64,000 nucleotides of DNA from NCBI RefSeq assembly GCF_000247695.1, contig NW_004624732.1, positions 41,064,692-41,128,691 of the forward strand, in the 5' to 3' direction. The stretch's first letter is position 1. Each line of letters opens with the position of its first letter. The notes under the pieces are model-generated. The model did no database searches. It had not been told where the DNA came from and saw only the letters and a program-made list of their open reading frames with translations. This stretch comes from Heterocephalus glaber (lineage: Eukaryota; Chordata; Mammalia; Rodentia; Bathyergidae). Shown piece after piece: positions 22,681-35,489 of this stretch. The position numbers and the translations under genes were made by a program.

Positions 22681-24645
22681 TAGCCAATTTCCCATTCCCA
22701 GGGGAAAATATCCATCACTTCCATCACTTGTAACTTAAAGGAGGAGAAATTTATTTTGGCTCACAGTTTCAGTGGATTAAGTTCATGGTGGCTAGGTCCA
22801 ACACAGAAACAGTATGGCAGCAATTGGAGGAAAGTTGTTCACCATACAGAAGCCAGAAAGTAAAGAGAGATAAGTACCAGGAAAAAAATACATCCCTCTA
22901 GTTCATGCCGCCAGGGATCCACCTCTTTCAACCAGGAACCATCTCTGAATAGGATCAATTTTTGAACAGATGAGACTTTTGAGGGACATTCAAGAACCAA
23001 ATGAGCTCATGTAAAAATAAAAAAAAATAAAGTTAAATATTTCCAACATGCAATGAAACAGGATAAATATTCCCATTCAAAAATGGAAGTATAGAGGGAT
23101 GAAAATGAATTGGACCAAAGCAAGACAAACCCAGCAGGGAAAAGATTAAATCCTGCTGTTCCATGTCCAGGACCCAAAGCAGATAGTGGTGGTTTTGAGT
23201 TCACATGGTTTGGGCAACCTCAATCCTATGGCCTTACTGGTTGTATCTCATGTGGCTTCTAATTTGGACAGACTCTGCTAGCTGCCTACAGTTTTGCTCA
23301 CCAGACATTCCACATTCCTGGTGTCTCCAACTTTGTGGTCACTCTACTTACTACACCTTCAGTTTTACTCTCACATACTTCACATATCGCCTTCTTGGAG
23401 CTATGGGTATGTTTTCTGGTATCCCAGGCCTTCCTCCAAAAGCTGGGTGGAATCCTGCATGACTCTTGCATTATACATGCCTGAAATATCTGGACCATGT
23501 GGATGACACTAAACTGTTCCTCCTGCTAAGTCAGTAGTCTGGACCTCTTTGACCATGTCTGCAGTAGCCTCTGAATGCCCAAATCCCTGAGAACCAATTC
23601 CCTAGGAGCCATTTATTGAGCAGGGGTTCTAGAGTCTCTCCCCTCAAATGGAATGGTTATAGTTCTGTACATCAAGCTTAAGATGTTTGTGATCTTTCTG
23701 GTTCCTGAAATGCCTTCAAGCCATCCTTCTTTTGTCCTGATGCAAGAGTACTTGGCTACTTTTCAATAATAATCTTTCCAGCAACCATGATCTCTATTGG
23801 CCCCAAGTTTGCAGGAGCTTCCTTTTTGGTGAAACTACAAATGTTTACATTTGCTTTTCCTCCTTAATCATACTATAGATCTCACTAAAAATAGCAGCAG
23901 TTCCAATGATCAGCCCAAATTTTGAGCTCCTTTCAAATTTCTACAGCCAGGTCAGTGAATTCATATGCTTTAAATGTAGCCTCACACAAAATTTTAGAAC
24001 ACCAACAAAATGTAGAAAAACTCTGTGCCAGGGTGAAACACGCATGGCCTCTAGTTTAGTTTCCAGGGCAGTCCTCATTCCGATCTGAAATCTCAGGAGA
24101 CTGGCCTTCACTGACTGAATTCTGATCAGCATTTTGGTTTTCTGATCTCTGACCAGAATGACCCGTGAAACTTTGTTTATAACATTCTGGGCTTCTCTAG
24201 TCCAAATCTCCAGAGCTTTCCCAACTCCTCCCACAGACTATTTTCAAAGATTTCTAAACCATAGTAGGGTACAGTTAAAACAAAAACAGCACTCCTGGTA
24301 ATAATTTTCTGTATTAGACACTTTCCCATTGCTGGGACAAAAAAGCTGACACCTATAATTTAAAGAGGACAGCCATGTATTCAGATTCAGTGGTTTCAGT
24401 CCTCACTGAGCTGGCTCCAAGGCAAAAATATCATAGTCGAAAAATATTGCAAAGAAAATCTGTTCACACCAACGTGGCCAGGAAGCAGAAAAAGGAGGGG
24501 GCAAATACAAGAATACACCCTTCTGGTCCTGACCCCAGTGACTCACTTCTTCCAACCAAGCCCCTGGACCTCTGTCCAGGTTCTAGCTCCAAATACATGA
24601 GGCTTTTCAAGGGAATTCCAGATCCAAACCATAACATGAGGCTAA
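22681..24645 (-). mobile_element. MaLR-type LTR retrotransposon relic with two LTRs
   Basis: Two related antisense LTRs bracket an internal region: about 22681-23005 and about 24312-24645. Both start TATTAG-CA-TTTCCCATT-like, have a middle with CACAGTTTC/AGTGGTTTC and CACCTCTT/CACTTCTT, and end near GGGACATTCAAGAACCAAA/GGGAATTCCAGATCCAAA. The internal part (23010-24300) resembles the non-coding or gag-like internal sequence of MaLR elements, with C/T-rich stretches around 23280-23500 and 23550-23660. All frames are broken. The element is a non-autonomous ERVL relative. No clear target-site duplication is seen, and the LTRs are diverged, so it is old. Confidence 0.6.
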
Positions 24646-24649
24646 TAAG

Positions 24650-25335
24650 TACCACTTTTTTTTTTCACCAGAGGCAGTAGACTTAGCAGTTGTGGCAGCT
24701 CTATTGAATTACGTAACTATGAAAAAGCAAAATGTACATAAAGAGTACTGTATTTGTAACGCAGAAAAGCCAGTAAACAATAAAAGAAAACATTAGTCTG
24801 TAACAGCTCAGGAAAAATGGAATCTTTATTTTATATTGCAAATCTGTAGATTAGATAATAAATCTGAATGATCTTCCAGGATGGGAAAAGGTTGGACTGA
24901 TAACATAGATCATAATCTTTCAAAAAATCAATTATGATGTAACTTTTCTAAGCAGAATATGCACTTACCCCCGCCCATACACACACCTTCGAGTAATTTT
25001 TAATTGAAAAATGTGAGATATACACATATAAATTACCACCCAAGCCTCCAAGCCTCTACACATGATGTAGATTAACAAGGAGATGGTAGTAGTTGAATTG
25101 CTATTAAAGTTCAGAGGTAGGAAAGTATATCATGGTCCAGAGTAGGTTTAGCAAATTTAATTAACATTACTTATGATCGCTGACATGACCACAGTTTGTG
25201 GAAAGGTAATAGGCATGAACAAAACATTAAAGTAAAGAGCCTAACACATATTCAAGTTAGTATTTAGTAAAAAGTCTACTGGATATAGAGGCTTAAAGAA
25301 AAAAAATTGTTCAAAAGAAAGTTGAAAGGGAAGTA
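24650..25335. other. AT-rich intergenic DNA, nothing recognised
   Basis: There is no open frame of note and no repeat I can name. Confidence 0.4.
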
Positions 25336-25344
25336 GATTCTGGT

Positions 25345-25560
25345 ATCATGGTATAATACACCTGTTCTTCAATTGATGATGGAGTTGCAACCCCAGAACA
25401 CCATTAAAATTGAAAATATCATAAGATGAAAATGCATTTAATATACCTAACTTGCCAAACATCAGAGTTTAACAAATACGTACATTCAGAGTATCAGTTG
25501 TTGAACCTTATGATCATGTGACCAATTGGATGAAAGACTACCTGACCACATTTCACTGTT
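25345..25560 (+). mobile_element. Tigger-like DNA transposon fragment
   Basis: The segment AAATTGAAAATATCATAAGA followed by TGAAAATGCATTTAATATAC and CCTAACTTGCCAAACATCA matches the well-known terminal zone of pogo/Tigger elements in placental mammals. It is short, diverged and inactive. No transposase frame remains. Confidence 0.55.
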
Positions 25561-25564
25561 GAAC

Positions 25565-26545
25565 AAAGAAGAAAATTTAAAATTTGAAGGATAGTTTCTA
25601 TTGGATTTGTACTAATTTTGTACCACTTTGAAGTGCAAAAAAACCCACATAGTTAAGCCACTAGGAGGTGATAGTCACCTATATGTTTGTACAAACACTA
25701 TGATTTTTGATTTAAAATTTATTTTCCTACTAGCCTAAGAAATCCTTGCAAGTAAAGTCCATGTTTCATCTCATTCAAATTTCTAGTATGGTGATTGGCT
25801 GCTTTGAGTGTTCAATTATTCCTTTTTATCTATAAGATAGATGTACTAATAGCACTTGCAGTCTGTAGAGAAAAAGGTATAAAATAAGTAATTATACTAA
25901 CAAATGGTATATATTAAGATAGGTAAATACAGGGCTCAGTGGAAAAAACGTGGGGTATTTTGGAAGAGATGCTGAAGTAAAGTTTGTCAAAGCTAAGACC
26001 TATTTTGCATGTAGCTGAGACCTATTTTGTCTGTAGACCTAATCTGTTTGTAGGGTAGGGGGCAAAGATTATCCTAAAAAAGAGTAGCATGCAAGATCCA
26101 AAATTGAGAAAGGACACAGCATAAGTAAAGAATGAAGACAATTTCGGCTGAAAATATGTGTAATAAAAGGGGAAAGAGCTAGAGAAGCTTCTAAGCTCTA
26201 TTTTGGCATTGAGAATTCTTAATGTAATAAGGAATTCCTGAAGAATTTGGTGAAAGATATCCAGGAGAAGTGAGAATGGAGGCACAGTAAAATCTCGGAC
26301 GATGTTAGAGCACAGATAAAGTTAGAGACACTTTTAAAAGAAGATCACAATTCTTCTGACAAAAGACAGAAGAGGAATAAATACAGGTATAGTTTAATTG
26401 TAGGTACATTTATTTTAGCATTTGTGCTGCCGAAGCAAGCACACATTTATTGTTTTAGAGCATACTAAATTGTGAGAACCTGTAGTATTTAGCTTCTACA
26501 CTTGGAAGGAATGGACAAGGTTCATATGTTGAGAACTAAAACACA
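25565..26545. other. Intergenic DNA with a possible L2 scrap
   Basis: The stretch at about 25730-25815 (CTACTAGCCTAAGAAATCCT and onward) loosely follows the L2 3'-end pattern. Nothing else is recognised. Confidence 0.35.
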
Positions 26546-26551
26546 GGTGGC

Positions 26552-26952
26552 TGTATTAGTCAGCTTTTCCATTGCTGAGCTACAATACCTGACATCCACA
26601 ACTTAAATGAGGAGAGGTTTAATTTGGCTCATGGTTCACTGAATTTGGTCCAAGGTAAGAAGGTTCCAAGGCAGAAACCTCATGGCATGGTGGAGAAAAG
26701 CTGCTCAGTTCTTATCGACTGGGAAGAAGAAAGAATGGCAGAGGTGGGAAGGTAGATATAACTTCCAAAGTTACACCTCCAGTGACACACCTCTTCCAAA
26801 CAGGCCCCATGTCTCAAGAGCTAATTTAGCTCTAAACTCATCAACGTACTATTCCACTGACAAGTAAGTATAGTGTCCCCATGATGCAAGTACCATTCAT
26901 CTCTAAACACATGAGACATTTAGGGGGCATTCAAGATCTAAACTATAACACT
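26552..26952 (-). mobile_element. Solo MaLR-type LTR
   Basis: It starts TGTATTAGTCAGCTTTTCCATTG, which is the complement of a MaLR end. It has GGAGAGGTTTAATTTGGCTC near 26612, CACCTCTTCCAAACAGGCCC near 26789, and ends near GGGGGCATTCAAGATCTAAA and ATAACA. An extra block at about 26860-26905 may be a small duplication or insertion in the LTR. Confidence 0.75.
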
Positions 26953-26954
26953 GG

Positions 26955-28215
26955 CACAGTCAGGCTATAGAAAGAAACTGTTAGAAATAGCCATAGTGAG
27001 AGCACAAATGACAGCTGAGCTGGGAATACTGAAGTATTTCTTAGATGCTTTGAAGTTGAATATAAAAATAGGTAATGATCTCAATTTCCACATCTGTATG
27101 ATTTTTCCCCCTCCAGCAGTGTTACAGAAACCAGAGAATAGTGCACAGACGGATTAATCAAGAGTTGGAAAACTCAATAGTCATTTCTTTGAATAAAAGA
27201 ATAAATGAAGGAAGGAAGCATTCGTCTCTATTAGGCATTGTGTTTTAGTAGGAAAATAATAACAATCTAATCTTTAGCAAATGTAGCATGACTGAAAACG
27301 TTCATAATGACTTGAATAAAACAGCAATTTAGTACGATGTGTCTGGTAGCAATCTGGAGGAAAGTTTGGAAAGACATACAGAATTTACCAAAATTAATTA
27401 CATGGTTAGTGAATAGTTCTTATATAAAATACAAAATTTCTGTGAGTGCCAGTAGGCAAGAGAAACAGAACAGTTCTATTTTTGCTCTCCAATCTCACAA
27501 TGAAAATAAAAATTCTTAAGTACAAAGTATAATTGAACATTATCTTTGAAAAGCTTTAAAATTTTTGGCTTTTATGACTTTTTAGCTTTTATGACCATAA
27601 TCTAACTCCATTTTTTGGCATAGTTTATACAATAGAATTTCATGTATTATTTTTCTTATGATTAGTTCCTCCAGCAACTTTTGTGCAAAGGTATTTTATG
27701 TTAGGTTGCTTTGATAACTGTCAAAAATCAAATGATTACTTATGCATTAATCTATTTCTATGTATTCAACTTTGTTCCGCTGATGTTTCTGTCAAGCCTT
27801 ATGCTTGTACTGTACTGTCTTGATGATAAAAGGTTTAAAGTAAGTGAGCCTTGAAATTAGGCAGTGTAAATTTTCTAACACTGTCCTTTTTAAACATTGC
27901 TTTGATGACTCCAGATCCTTAGATAGATAGATAGATAGATAGATAGTCAACTTCTACAAAAACCATTCTGCTGAAATGATTTATGGGAATTTTGTGGTAT
28001 CTGTAGATAATTTTGGGGAGGACTGAGATCTTTACAAGGCAGAATCTTTTAATCCATGAAAATAGCATTCAAAGTATATAAAACTAAAATTAATTTTTAA
28101 TTTAATCTCATATTCTGGGACTTTGTTAAACTCACATAAGAGTTATATAATGACTCCAGAATTTTGTGTATGCATCATATTTCATATGTAGGCAGGAGTG
28201 GTTATATGTCTTTGA
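26955..28215. other. Intergenic DNA with a TAGA microsatellite
   Basis: About seven TAGA units lie at 27919-27946. No gene is seen. The rest is unremarkable AT-rich sequence. Confidence 0.5.
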
Positions 28216-28221
28216 AAGTGT

Positions 28222-28562
28222 TATAGGATGGGTCTAGATGTCCCCCTAAAGCCTTATTATGAGGTGGCTCCATCAAGAGTGTGTGCTTGGTTCTTGGCTA
28301 GGCCCCAGGGCACTTAGGATTAAGGGTGTGAGTGCTACCTGCCCTAAGTAGTCTGAATAAGATAGAAGGGGTTGAAAGTAAGGTCCCTTGCTGCTTTGCT
28401 ACCCTCTGTCTGCCATGAACTGTTGCCCCTCTTCCACGGGCCACTCTACCCTGGAGCAGCCAATGGTGGACTGAAATCCCTACACATTGTGAGCTAAAGA
28501 AGTTTTTCCCCTTTAACTTTGGGAGTCCAGTATTTTGTCTCAGCAAAGAGAAAGGTAACCAA
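28222..28562 (+). mobile_element. Solo MaLR-type LTR (ORR1/MT-like)
   Basis: It starts TGTTATAGGATGGGTCTAGATG and has CCTTATTATGAGGTGGCTCC. The U3 end is C/T-rich, GCTAAAGAAGTTTTTCCCCTTTAACTTTGGG lies near the 3' end, and TCTCAGCAAAGAGAAAGGTAACCAACAC closes it. This is the sense orientation of the MaLR pattern. Confidence 0.72.
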
Positions 28563-28569
28563 CACGGAA

Positions 28570-29040
28570 AGTATTTTTTTTCCTCTTCTACAAAAATTAC
28601 TTATATAATATTGAGTAAAAAAATGTGATAACCTTTTCCAAGTATTAAGAAAAAAGAATTTAATATTTAATAGTATATATATTAGTGATATGTAGACAAA
28701 GTTCTATTCCTAATTTGCTAATATATTTACTATGATGTGTTAAATTTTGGTAGACTTTTTCTTAACTCTTTGAAGTGTTTAACAAAATTACTATGAAAAG
28801 GAGTTTTTAACAAAACTACTGTTAAAAGAATGGATTATTTTCTATCGTTTTTTACAGGTGAAATTATTCTTGAATTCCTAAGATAAATTCTTTTTATAAA
28901 TGTTATTCTTCTACATTGATGGATTTAATTTATTAACACTGTGTTAAGAATTTTTGCATATATGATCAAAAGGTTTGTCTGTCTGCATTTTTTTTCCAAT
29001 GCCTGTCAAGTCCTGGGATTACTGTAACACTGCTCCAGAA
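28570..29040. other. AT-rich intergenic DNA, nothing recognised
   Basis: No gene or nameable repeat is seen. Confidence 0.45.
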
Positions 29041-29043
29041 AAC

Positions 29044-29148
29044 GAATTGGTTGGGGCTGGTGATATAGCTCAGTGGTTATGCCACCTGCCTCTAAAGCAC
29101 AAGGAGCAGAGTTCAATCCCTGATACCGAAAAAAAAAGAAGAATTGGT
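29044..29148 (+). mobile_element. ID-type SINE with 8-bp target-site duplication
   Basis: The body has GGGCTGGTGATATAGCTCAG, a middle CTGCCTCTAAAGCACAAGGA and GAGTTCAATCCCTGATACC, then an A-rich tail. GAATTGGT flanks it at 29044-29051 and 29141-29148. Confidence 0.85.
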
Positions 29149-29434
29149 ATATATTTCTTTCTCTAATTTTTGAACAAATTTGTGTAAGGTTGTGTGTGTC
29201 TGTATGTGTGTGTTCCCTAAATGTTTCATAAATAAATCAATGAAGTCATTTTACCTGGAGTTTTCTATATGGGAAAACCAGAGATAATAAATTTGACATC
29301 TTTAGTAGATATGAGGCTATACAGATTTTCTTCTATCTTGAGTGAGCTTTGGTAAATCACATTATTCAATAAATTTGTCTTTTTATCCTAATTTGTAAAT
29401 TCATTGGTATAAATTTAAAACAATAAACAAGATC

Positions 29435-29512
29435 CCAAAGATGAATATAACTGTACTGTATACCTAAAATGTACAAATAAAGTTAATGGAAAACAAAATA
29501 AAAAAACACAAT
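29435..29512 (+). mobile_element. 5'-truncated L1 3' end
   Basis: CTGTATACCTAAAATGTACAAATAAAGTTAAT matches the last bases of the young L1 ending at 12238. An A-rich tail follows. No convincing target-site duplication is seen. Confidence 0.6.
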
Positions 29513-29514
29513 AC

Positions 29515-30230
29515 ATCAGTCCTACCCTCTAATGGTGCTCTATGATCCAATCAGCTGGCAAAAGCTTTACCTCTGAACACGAGTTGTTTGTGGGCCATTT
29601 CAGATCAATCCATAGCACCTTTATTGTCTGTTCTATTGTTAATTTCTTCTCTTCCTGTTCATTATTTCATTCCTCTCATTCTGACTCTATTTTGGAATTC
29701 ATTTTCTAGTATTTTAAGGGAGAACTTAGGTTATTAATTTTAGATTTTTTGTTTTGTAATATAAGCATTTGAAGCTAAAAATTTTTTTAAGCATTACTTT
29801 TTATCCAGAAAATTATGAATTTTTTCTCCATAAATATTTTCTGCATTCTGTATTGACTTCTTCATTAACCAACAGACTATTTGGAATCAATTTTGAATGC
29901 CAAATATTGGAGTAGTCATAGTGTTCTTACTGGTATTGATTTTAATAACTTCCATTTTAATGATAGAATATATTTGGCATGGTAAAAAGTATTTTAAAGG
30001 TATTAGGGGGTTGCAATATGCCAATGTATGGTTTACTTTTGCAAATGTAAATTATGAACAAGTCATATTTGGTCTAGATTCTCTATTACATTATGAGAAA
30101 GGATCATTAAAATTCTTCCTAATTAATTGTGTAATTGTCCATTTCTAACTTTAATTTTGAGAATTTTGCTTCATCTGTTCTGAAATTTTATGCATAAACT
30201 TATTCTGACCATGTCCTTGTATTTAATCGA
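29515..30230. other. AT-rich intergenic DNA, nothing recognised
   Basis: No gene is seen. An open frame at 29897-30148 has no family feature. Confidence 0.4.
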
Positions 30231-30237
30231 ATTGTCT

Positions 30238-30402
30238 TTTTATTGTTGTTGTGTTGTTATATGAGACAGGGTCTTGATATATAGTTCCTGTTGGCCTTGA
30301 AGTCAGTATGTAACCCAGGTGACCTAGAATTCATGGCAGATCCTCCTGCCTCAGCTTCCCAACTGCTGGGATTACAGGTATGCGCCACCATGCCCAGCCT
30401 CT
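30238..30402 (-). mobile_element. B1 SINE
   Basis: The plus strand shows the antisense B1 order: GAGACAGGGTCTTGATATAT, GACCTAGAATTCATGGCAGATCC, TCCTGCCTCAGCTTCCCAAC, GCTGGGATTACAGGTATGCG and CCACCATGCCCAGCC. The A tail is the T-rich stretch near 30237-30250. It abuts an L1 piece in the same orientation. Confidence 0.88.
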
Positions 30403-30927
30403 TAAAAAAAAATGACTGAGTAGTACTCCATTTTATTACAAAAAAACCAAAAAACCCACGTCTTCTTTATCCAGTGTCCAGTTGATGGGCACTTGGGGTA
30501 TCGCCAAGCTTTAGCTATTACAAACTGTGCTGCTATGAACATGGGTGCACATATATCATTGTGGTATGATTCTTTTAATTCTTTTGGGAAGATACCCAGC
30601 AGGGGAATAGCTGGGTCAAATGGGACCTCTAGCCCAAGTTCTTTGAGGTATCTCCATACTGATTTCCATAGTGGTTGCACCAGTCTGCACTCCCACCAAC
30701 AAAGGAGAAGGGTTCCTTTCTCCCCGCAACCCCGCCAGCATTTGTTATTTGTTGATTTCTTGATAGCAGCCATTCTTTCTGAGGTGAGGTGGAATCTCAG
30801 TGTTGTTTTCATCTGCATCTTTAATGAACAGTGATGCTGAACATTTTTTCATATATTTATTTGTTGTTTTTACTTCTTTGAGAAATGTCTGTTCATTTCA
30901 GATGCACATTTCTGAACTGGGTCTTTG
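30403..30927 (-). mobile_element. L1 fragment (end of ORF2)
   Basis: On the minus strand this is the same ORF2 end as at 11491-11830 plus the upstream segment, here uninterrupted. It serves as the reference for the inverted copy at 10.65-12.25 kb. A minus-strand open frame of 138 codons (30402-30818) is an ORF2 remnant, not a gene. The 3'UTR is absent: the element stops at ACTACTCAGTCA, followed by a short T-rich link and the B1. Confidence 0.85.
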
Positions 30928-30929
30928 AA

Positions 30930-32185
30930 TTTAGGGGGGGTCATATAAATGAGGTTTTCTCTTTTGTTCGTTCTAACCATATTAGTTGGAGTCTTTATTA
31001 TATTGAAATTTACGAAAATATGAGTGTGATTCATTTAGGTCTGTAATCTTACGATTTTTCTTGCCCCTCAGTGTTTCCTTTCTGCATTGTTCAAATTCTG
31101 CTTCTTTTAGATTACATTCAATTTTTAAAATTTTATATTGTCTGTATAGTTATTTCTTATTGTTGGCCTGTGTTTTTGTGTTTATAGGACTGTGTGTGTG
31201 CAAGCATACGTGTGTGTGTGTGTCTGATGGGTTTAGGGATTAAAATGTACACATTAAATCTGGACAGTCAACTTAAAATTAATATTGTACTAGCTCACAC
31301 AAAGTACAGAAGATTTGAAACTTTAGAGGTCATTGTACTATCTCTACCATCACAAACCCAAAATTACTTTAATATAGTTTCAGGTATATCACCTCTATAT
31401 ACTTTAAATCTAGAAGGGCAGTGTTAGAATTTTTAATTTTAATTATCCTATGTGTTTCACAGAAATTAAGACAAAATCTTTTATACTTCCTCAGGTACCA
31501 AGATTGGAAGAAAAAGCATTAGTCATAATTGAAAAGGCATAAATTGAAACACATTCCTCCACAATGCATTGGAAATACATACTTTCCCACATCAAACTTC
31601 CAATGACTAAAGGGAAAACAGAAAGAAAAGAGAAAAGTAACACATTAATTTTTGGGTGCACCCTTACTTGTATTTTTATTGTACTGAGTGGATAAAGATT
31701 CTATGCTGGGTGATTTAGGATCGTGAAGATAAAGCCACATTCCTTTAAACAAGGAGTTTATAACTACCAGCTTCCTATTTTGGTGGAAACTAACTGTATT
31801 CAGTGATTTGAATTTGTGTTTCCCAGACATAGTTTAATTTTTTCTGACCTTAATTATAATTGCTTTCAGCTGATTGGATGATAAAAATTTTCAAATTTGT
31901 ATGTAATATATGTAGAACTTTTTTTGCCCTTTTAAAATTTACCTCAGTGGGATAGAGAAATAAAAGGATATTTCACTTTTATGGCCTGTCTCTTAGAAAG
32001 AAGGCTTTTCCTATTTTTTTTTCCATAGTGGACCTAGAAAATAGTGATTACTGGTGTGTGGTATAGTTCTAAGCTTTATGCTCATAAAAAAGTGGAGCTG
32101 TAACCTTGCATTCTATGACAGACAAGTCATTTGTATCTTATGTGCTTTTACAGGTAACTTCAAAATAAATTATCTATTGTTTTTC
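30930..32185. other. Intergenic DNA with a GT microsatellite
   Basis: GT-rich stretches lie at about 31187-31224. No gene or nameable transposon is seen. Confidence 0.45.
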
Positions 32186-32191
32186 TTCATT

Positions 32192-32508
32192 ACATGTGAT
32201 GATTGACTATGATTGTCTACTTTATTGGCTTGAGAGACACCTACAAGATTATTAAAGGGCACACTTCTGAGTGTGTCTGGGTTTGTCATCAGGAAATGAC
32301 TTTGGAAATTATATCTGCCCCTAACCCCGATCTCTCTGCCATGATTCGAGAAGCCTTCCTCTGCCATGCCCATCCACACTGCACTGAAGCCAGCTAACCA
32401 GCAACTAATTCCTCTGAAACCATGAGCCAAAACAAAAGTTTTCTCCTTTAAGTTGTATATACCCTGTATTTTGTCCTAGCAAAGGAAAAGTGACCTATAT
32501 ACCATACT
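32192..32508 (+). mobile_element. Solo MaLR-type LTR (ORR1-like)
   Basis: It starts TGTGATGATTGACTATGATTG with GTCTACTTTATTGGCTTGAG. It has GAGTGTGTCTGGG in the middle and CCATGAGCCAAAACAAAAGTTTTCTCC and TTTTGTCCTAGCAAAGGAAAAGTGACC at the 3' end. This follows the sense ORR1/MT order. Confidence 0.72.
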
Positions 32509-33094
32509 TGGAGATTGCTTTGAGAATAATACACTAAAAAAAAATAAAAGTAAGATAAATAATTGGTAATGGTCTTTTAAAAATTCAAGTCCATAGAGGT
32601 ATTTCTCTATATGGATAATAATCTAACATAAATTAGAAAATGTTATTAGAAATATACTACTGCTCTCAGTATATATATTTATTTCAATATCATTTAAAAA
32701 TTTTATATTCATTAATGAGTATTGAGGTGCATATTCATTAAACAGTTTCAGATATATAATTATACTAGCAAAGAAAAAAAGGTCTTTACCACAGAAAATA
32801 GATGTAACTCTAAAATATTCCACTCATTTTCTCATGTCTACATAGGATAAAATAGTTCACTCAGTTTCTCATATCTACAGAGTGTGTATGTGTTATTTCT
32901 TTATGGTTTGAAAATTCTAAGAGAAGATTTAAATTTGGCAAAGATGGGATAATAAAATGCAAGACAGTAACAAGGTATTTATGGTAATGGAGATATAGAA
33001 ACATCTAAGATTCTCTTTGGAACTTGTAGAAAATCTGAATATGCAAGTTTTTGTGTGCTTGTTTCTTTAATTTCCAACATACTAGTGATAACAA

Positions 33095-33292
33095 TGTACC
33101 AAATACTGTTTTTTCCATGCATATTTGCATTTAATCTTCATTGCAAGTATATGAAGTGAGTCTGAATATTTTTTCTAATTTTATTGATGAAGAAATCAAG
33201 TCTCAGTGATGTTAAATAATTTGTATGACTTCCTAAAACTAGTACAGATATTAGATAGCATAACTCAGGCCAGTGCCTATATGAGCTGGGTC
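33095..33292 (+). mobile_element. MIR SINE
   Basis: It has a TTTAATCTTCATTGCAAGTA, then TTTTATTGATGAAGAAATCA, AGTCTCAGTGATGTTAAATA, and a TAACTCAGGCCAGTGCC end. This is the sense MIR order (the 'gatgaggaaactgag' zone) with normal divergence. Confidence 0.7.
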
Positions 33293-33299
33293 TTTGCTA

Positions 33300-34980
33300 A
33301 TGAACATTCAACACAATTCTACTTTGATGAGTGAAGCACAGGAATAAAAGTTTATTGAAAGTACTTTGGGTAGAAATTTTTCTTTTTATTTAAATATCAT
33401 TAGTTATTTCATGAGGGATTAAATAAACTAGGTGATAATTGTAGTAGAGAATTTAAAACAAAAATATCTTCTGTCAAGTGTTATGAAATATCAGAAAATG
33501 AATAAATACATTCACATACACATATATTTGGTGTGAGACAATTTTTCATTTAATAGTAACATTGGTAATAGTGCCCATTATACCTAGCCTTACTTCAGGA
33601 GAATAGTTATTGTAACATGGGGTTATTGAATGCCAATAAATTCCACAGTCTTGACAAATAATGTATAAAAATAAGTAAAATTCTGAGTTGTTTTATGTAG
33701 CTAACTATTCTAATTCATTTGTTTTCTGCTACAGCAAAGTCCCTATTATCTGATTTAATATAAAACACTTGTACGTGCAACTATTATACAAGTATCAGTG
33801 GCTCAGTAGGAAAACAAACAAACAACAATTTAAAAACAAATACCAATTTTCTAAAATTGATAATGAAGATTTTTAATTTTAATATTTGGAAAGAACAAAG
33901 ACTTCATGCTAAAAAAGATTTTTACTATGGAGCAGGTGGATAATTTCCAAGTCCGCAGAAGAATAAGCACAAAAATTAACATCAGATAAACTCACCTTCC
34001 AATAAATCCAAAATGTCTGTTTCAAATCAAAGGGAACAGAACCCCTGAGGAAACTTCACTCCCTTTGTGGTTAAGGTACAGTAGTATGTCATTTCGATCT
34101 TCAAGACTACTTATCTCAAAGCCAATGTTACCCCTCTCATTTCTGAGGGAGAAAAAATGGTTTTTCTTCAAAGGCTAATTTTATAATTAAAACCAAAAAT
34201 GCAAAGAACAAAAAATACTCTTGATAGACCTATAAACAACTTTTAGATTAGATAATCTTTGTCTCAGCAGCATTAGTTTATGCCCTATCAACAGGTGCAT
34301 ATTTTAATTTATTTTCTTGATATAATTTAAATATATTATTTTTGTGAAGAAATTGTGATGAAGAGTATCAATACTAAGGCACTTTGTTTTATAAATAGTT
34401 TCAAATAAAGCTTCCCTAGAATATTTATTTTTATAAAACATTTCACTTCCAAGTTGACAAAAAACACTCAGATTTTCCTAAGTGTGTGTATGAGTGCTTC
34501 TTAATAAATTCACTGCTTAAAAAGGTTTGAGAAAGTTTCTGTGTTCTATCAATATCACTAAATCACTGAAAAGATGTAAAAAAATAAAGTCTCATATCTC
34601 AGGATATATCCCAGTATCACAGCACAATCTATTTCAAGAAACTGTCCATCATAGACTCATTAAAATTTTTTTTGAGTTAAAATATTTTGGCTTTTTACAG
34701 GAACTTTCCTTATTCAACAAATATTTATCTGAATTTCCTTTCATTACCCATTCTGTGATAGGGACCTCGCCTAACCAAGGTGCTCTCTCTATTCAACACA
34801 GTAGTTCAATACAATAAAAAAAGGGAAATATTCAATATCCACTTCGGGGTAAATTACTATAAAGATGTATGAGAGATAAAGAGATGAACTATCTAACTCT
34901 AAAGAGAAAAAATAGGAAAGGAAGAAAAAGAAAATATTTTTCCCCAGGGGAAAACCTGAAAACTATACCTCTGCTACATA
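33300..34980. other. AT-rich intergenic DNA with a possible L2 scrap
   Basis: A TTATTCAACAAATATTTATC stretch near 34711 recalls the antisense L2/MIR end. An open frame at 34527-34817 (96 codons) overlaps it and is not a gene candidate. Confidence 0.4.
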
Positions 34981-35094
34981 GTCAAGTTAAGAGGAACAGA
35001 CATAAGTCATGCTGACAATCTGTACCTTTGAAATGGTGCTTTCCCTCTATGACAGTCCTACCAATAGCTTGTAACCCCTGTATTGGGATGACAA

Positions 35095-35445
35095 AATCAT
35101 CAGAAAAAAATGCCAATAGTGGGACAAGTTACAGAATATCAGATCATTATTCCTTGAAACCGTCAGTCTTTAAAGGCTGAGAAACTGCCACAGCTACGTA
35201 AACATGACAATGTATCATCCTGGAGGGAAGCCTGGGAAAGGTAATGGTCAGATAAAACTAAAGAAATCTTACTACAAGATGAACATGAGCTAATAATAGC
35301 AAATCACTACTGGCTAATTAATTGCAATAATTATACCACATTAACATAATATGTCGATAATGGAAATATATAGATTACTATCATCAATTTTCTTATTCTA
35401 TCTTTTTCTAAAATTTTTTAAAATGTCTATTTAAAAAAGGTTATC
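35095..35445 (+). mobile_element. Old L1 3'UTR (L1M type)
   Basis: TTCCTTGAAACCGTCAGTC, a CTGAGAAACTGCCACAG zone, ACATGACAATGTATCATCCTGGA and TAAAACTAAAGAAATC follow the 3'UTR of old L1M elements. The end is TTTCTAAAATTTTTTAAAAT-like. The element may extend some bases upstream. Confidence 0.55.
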
Positions 35446-35489
35446 TCTAATGCAGAGCTTTAAATGGTGAGATGTTGAATGAAGAAGGG

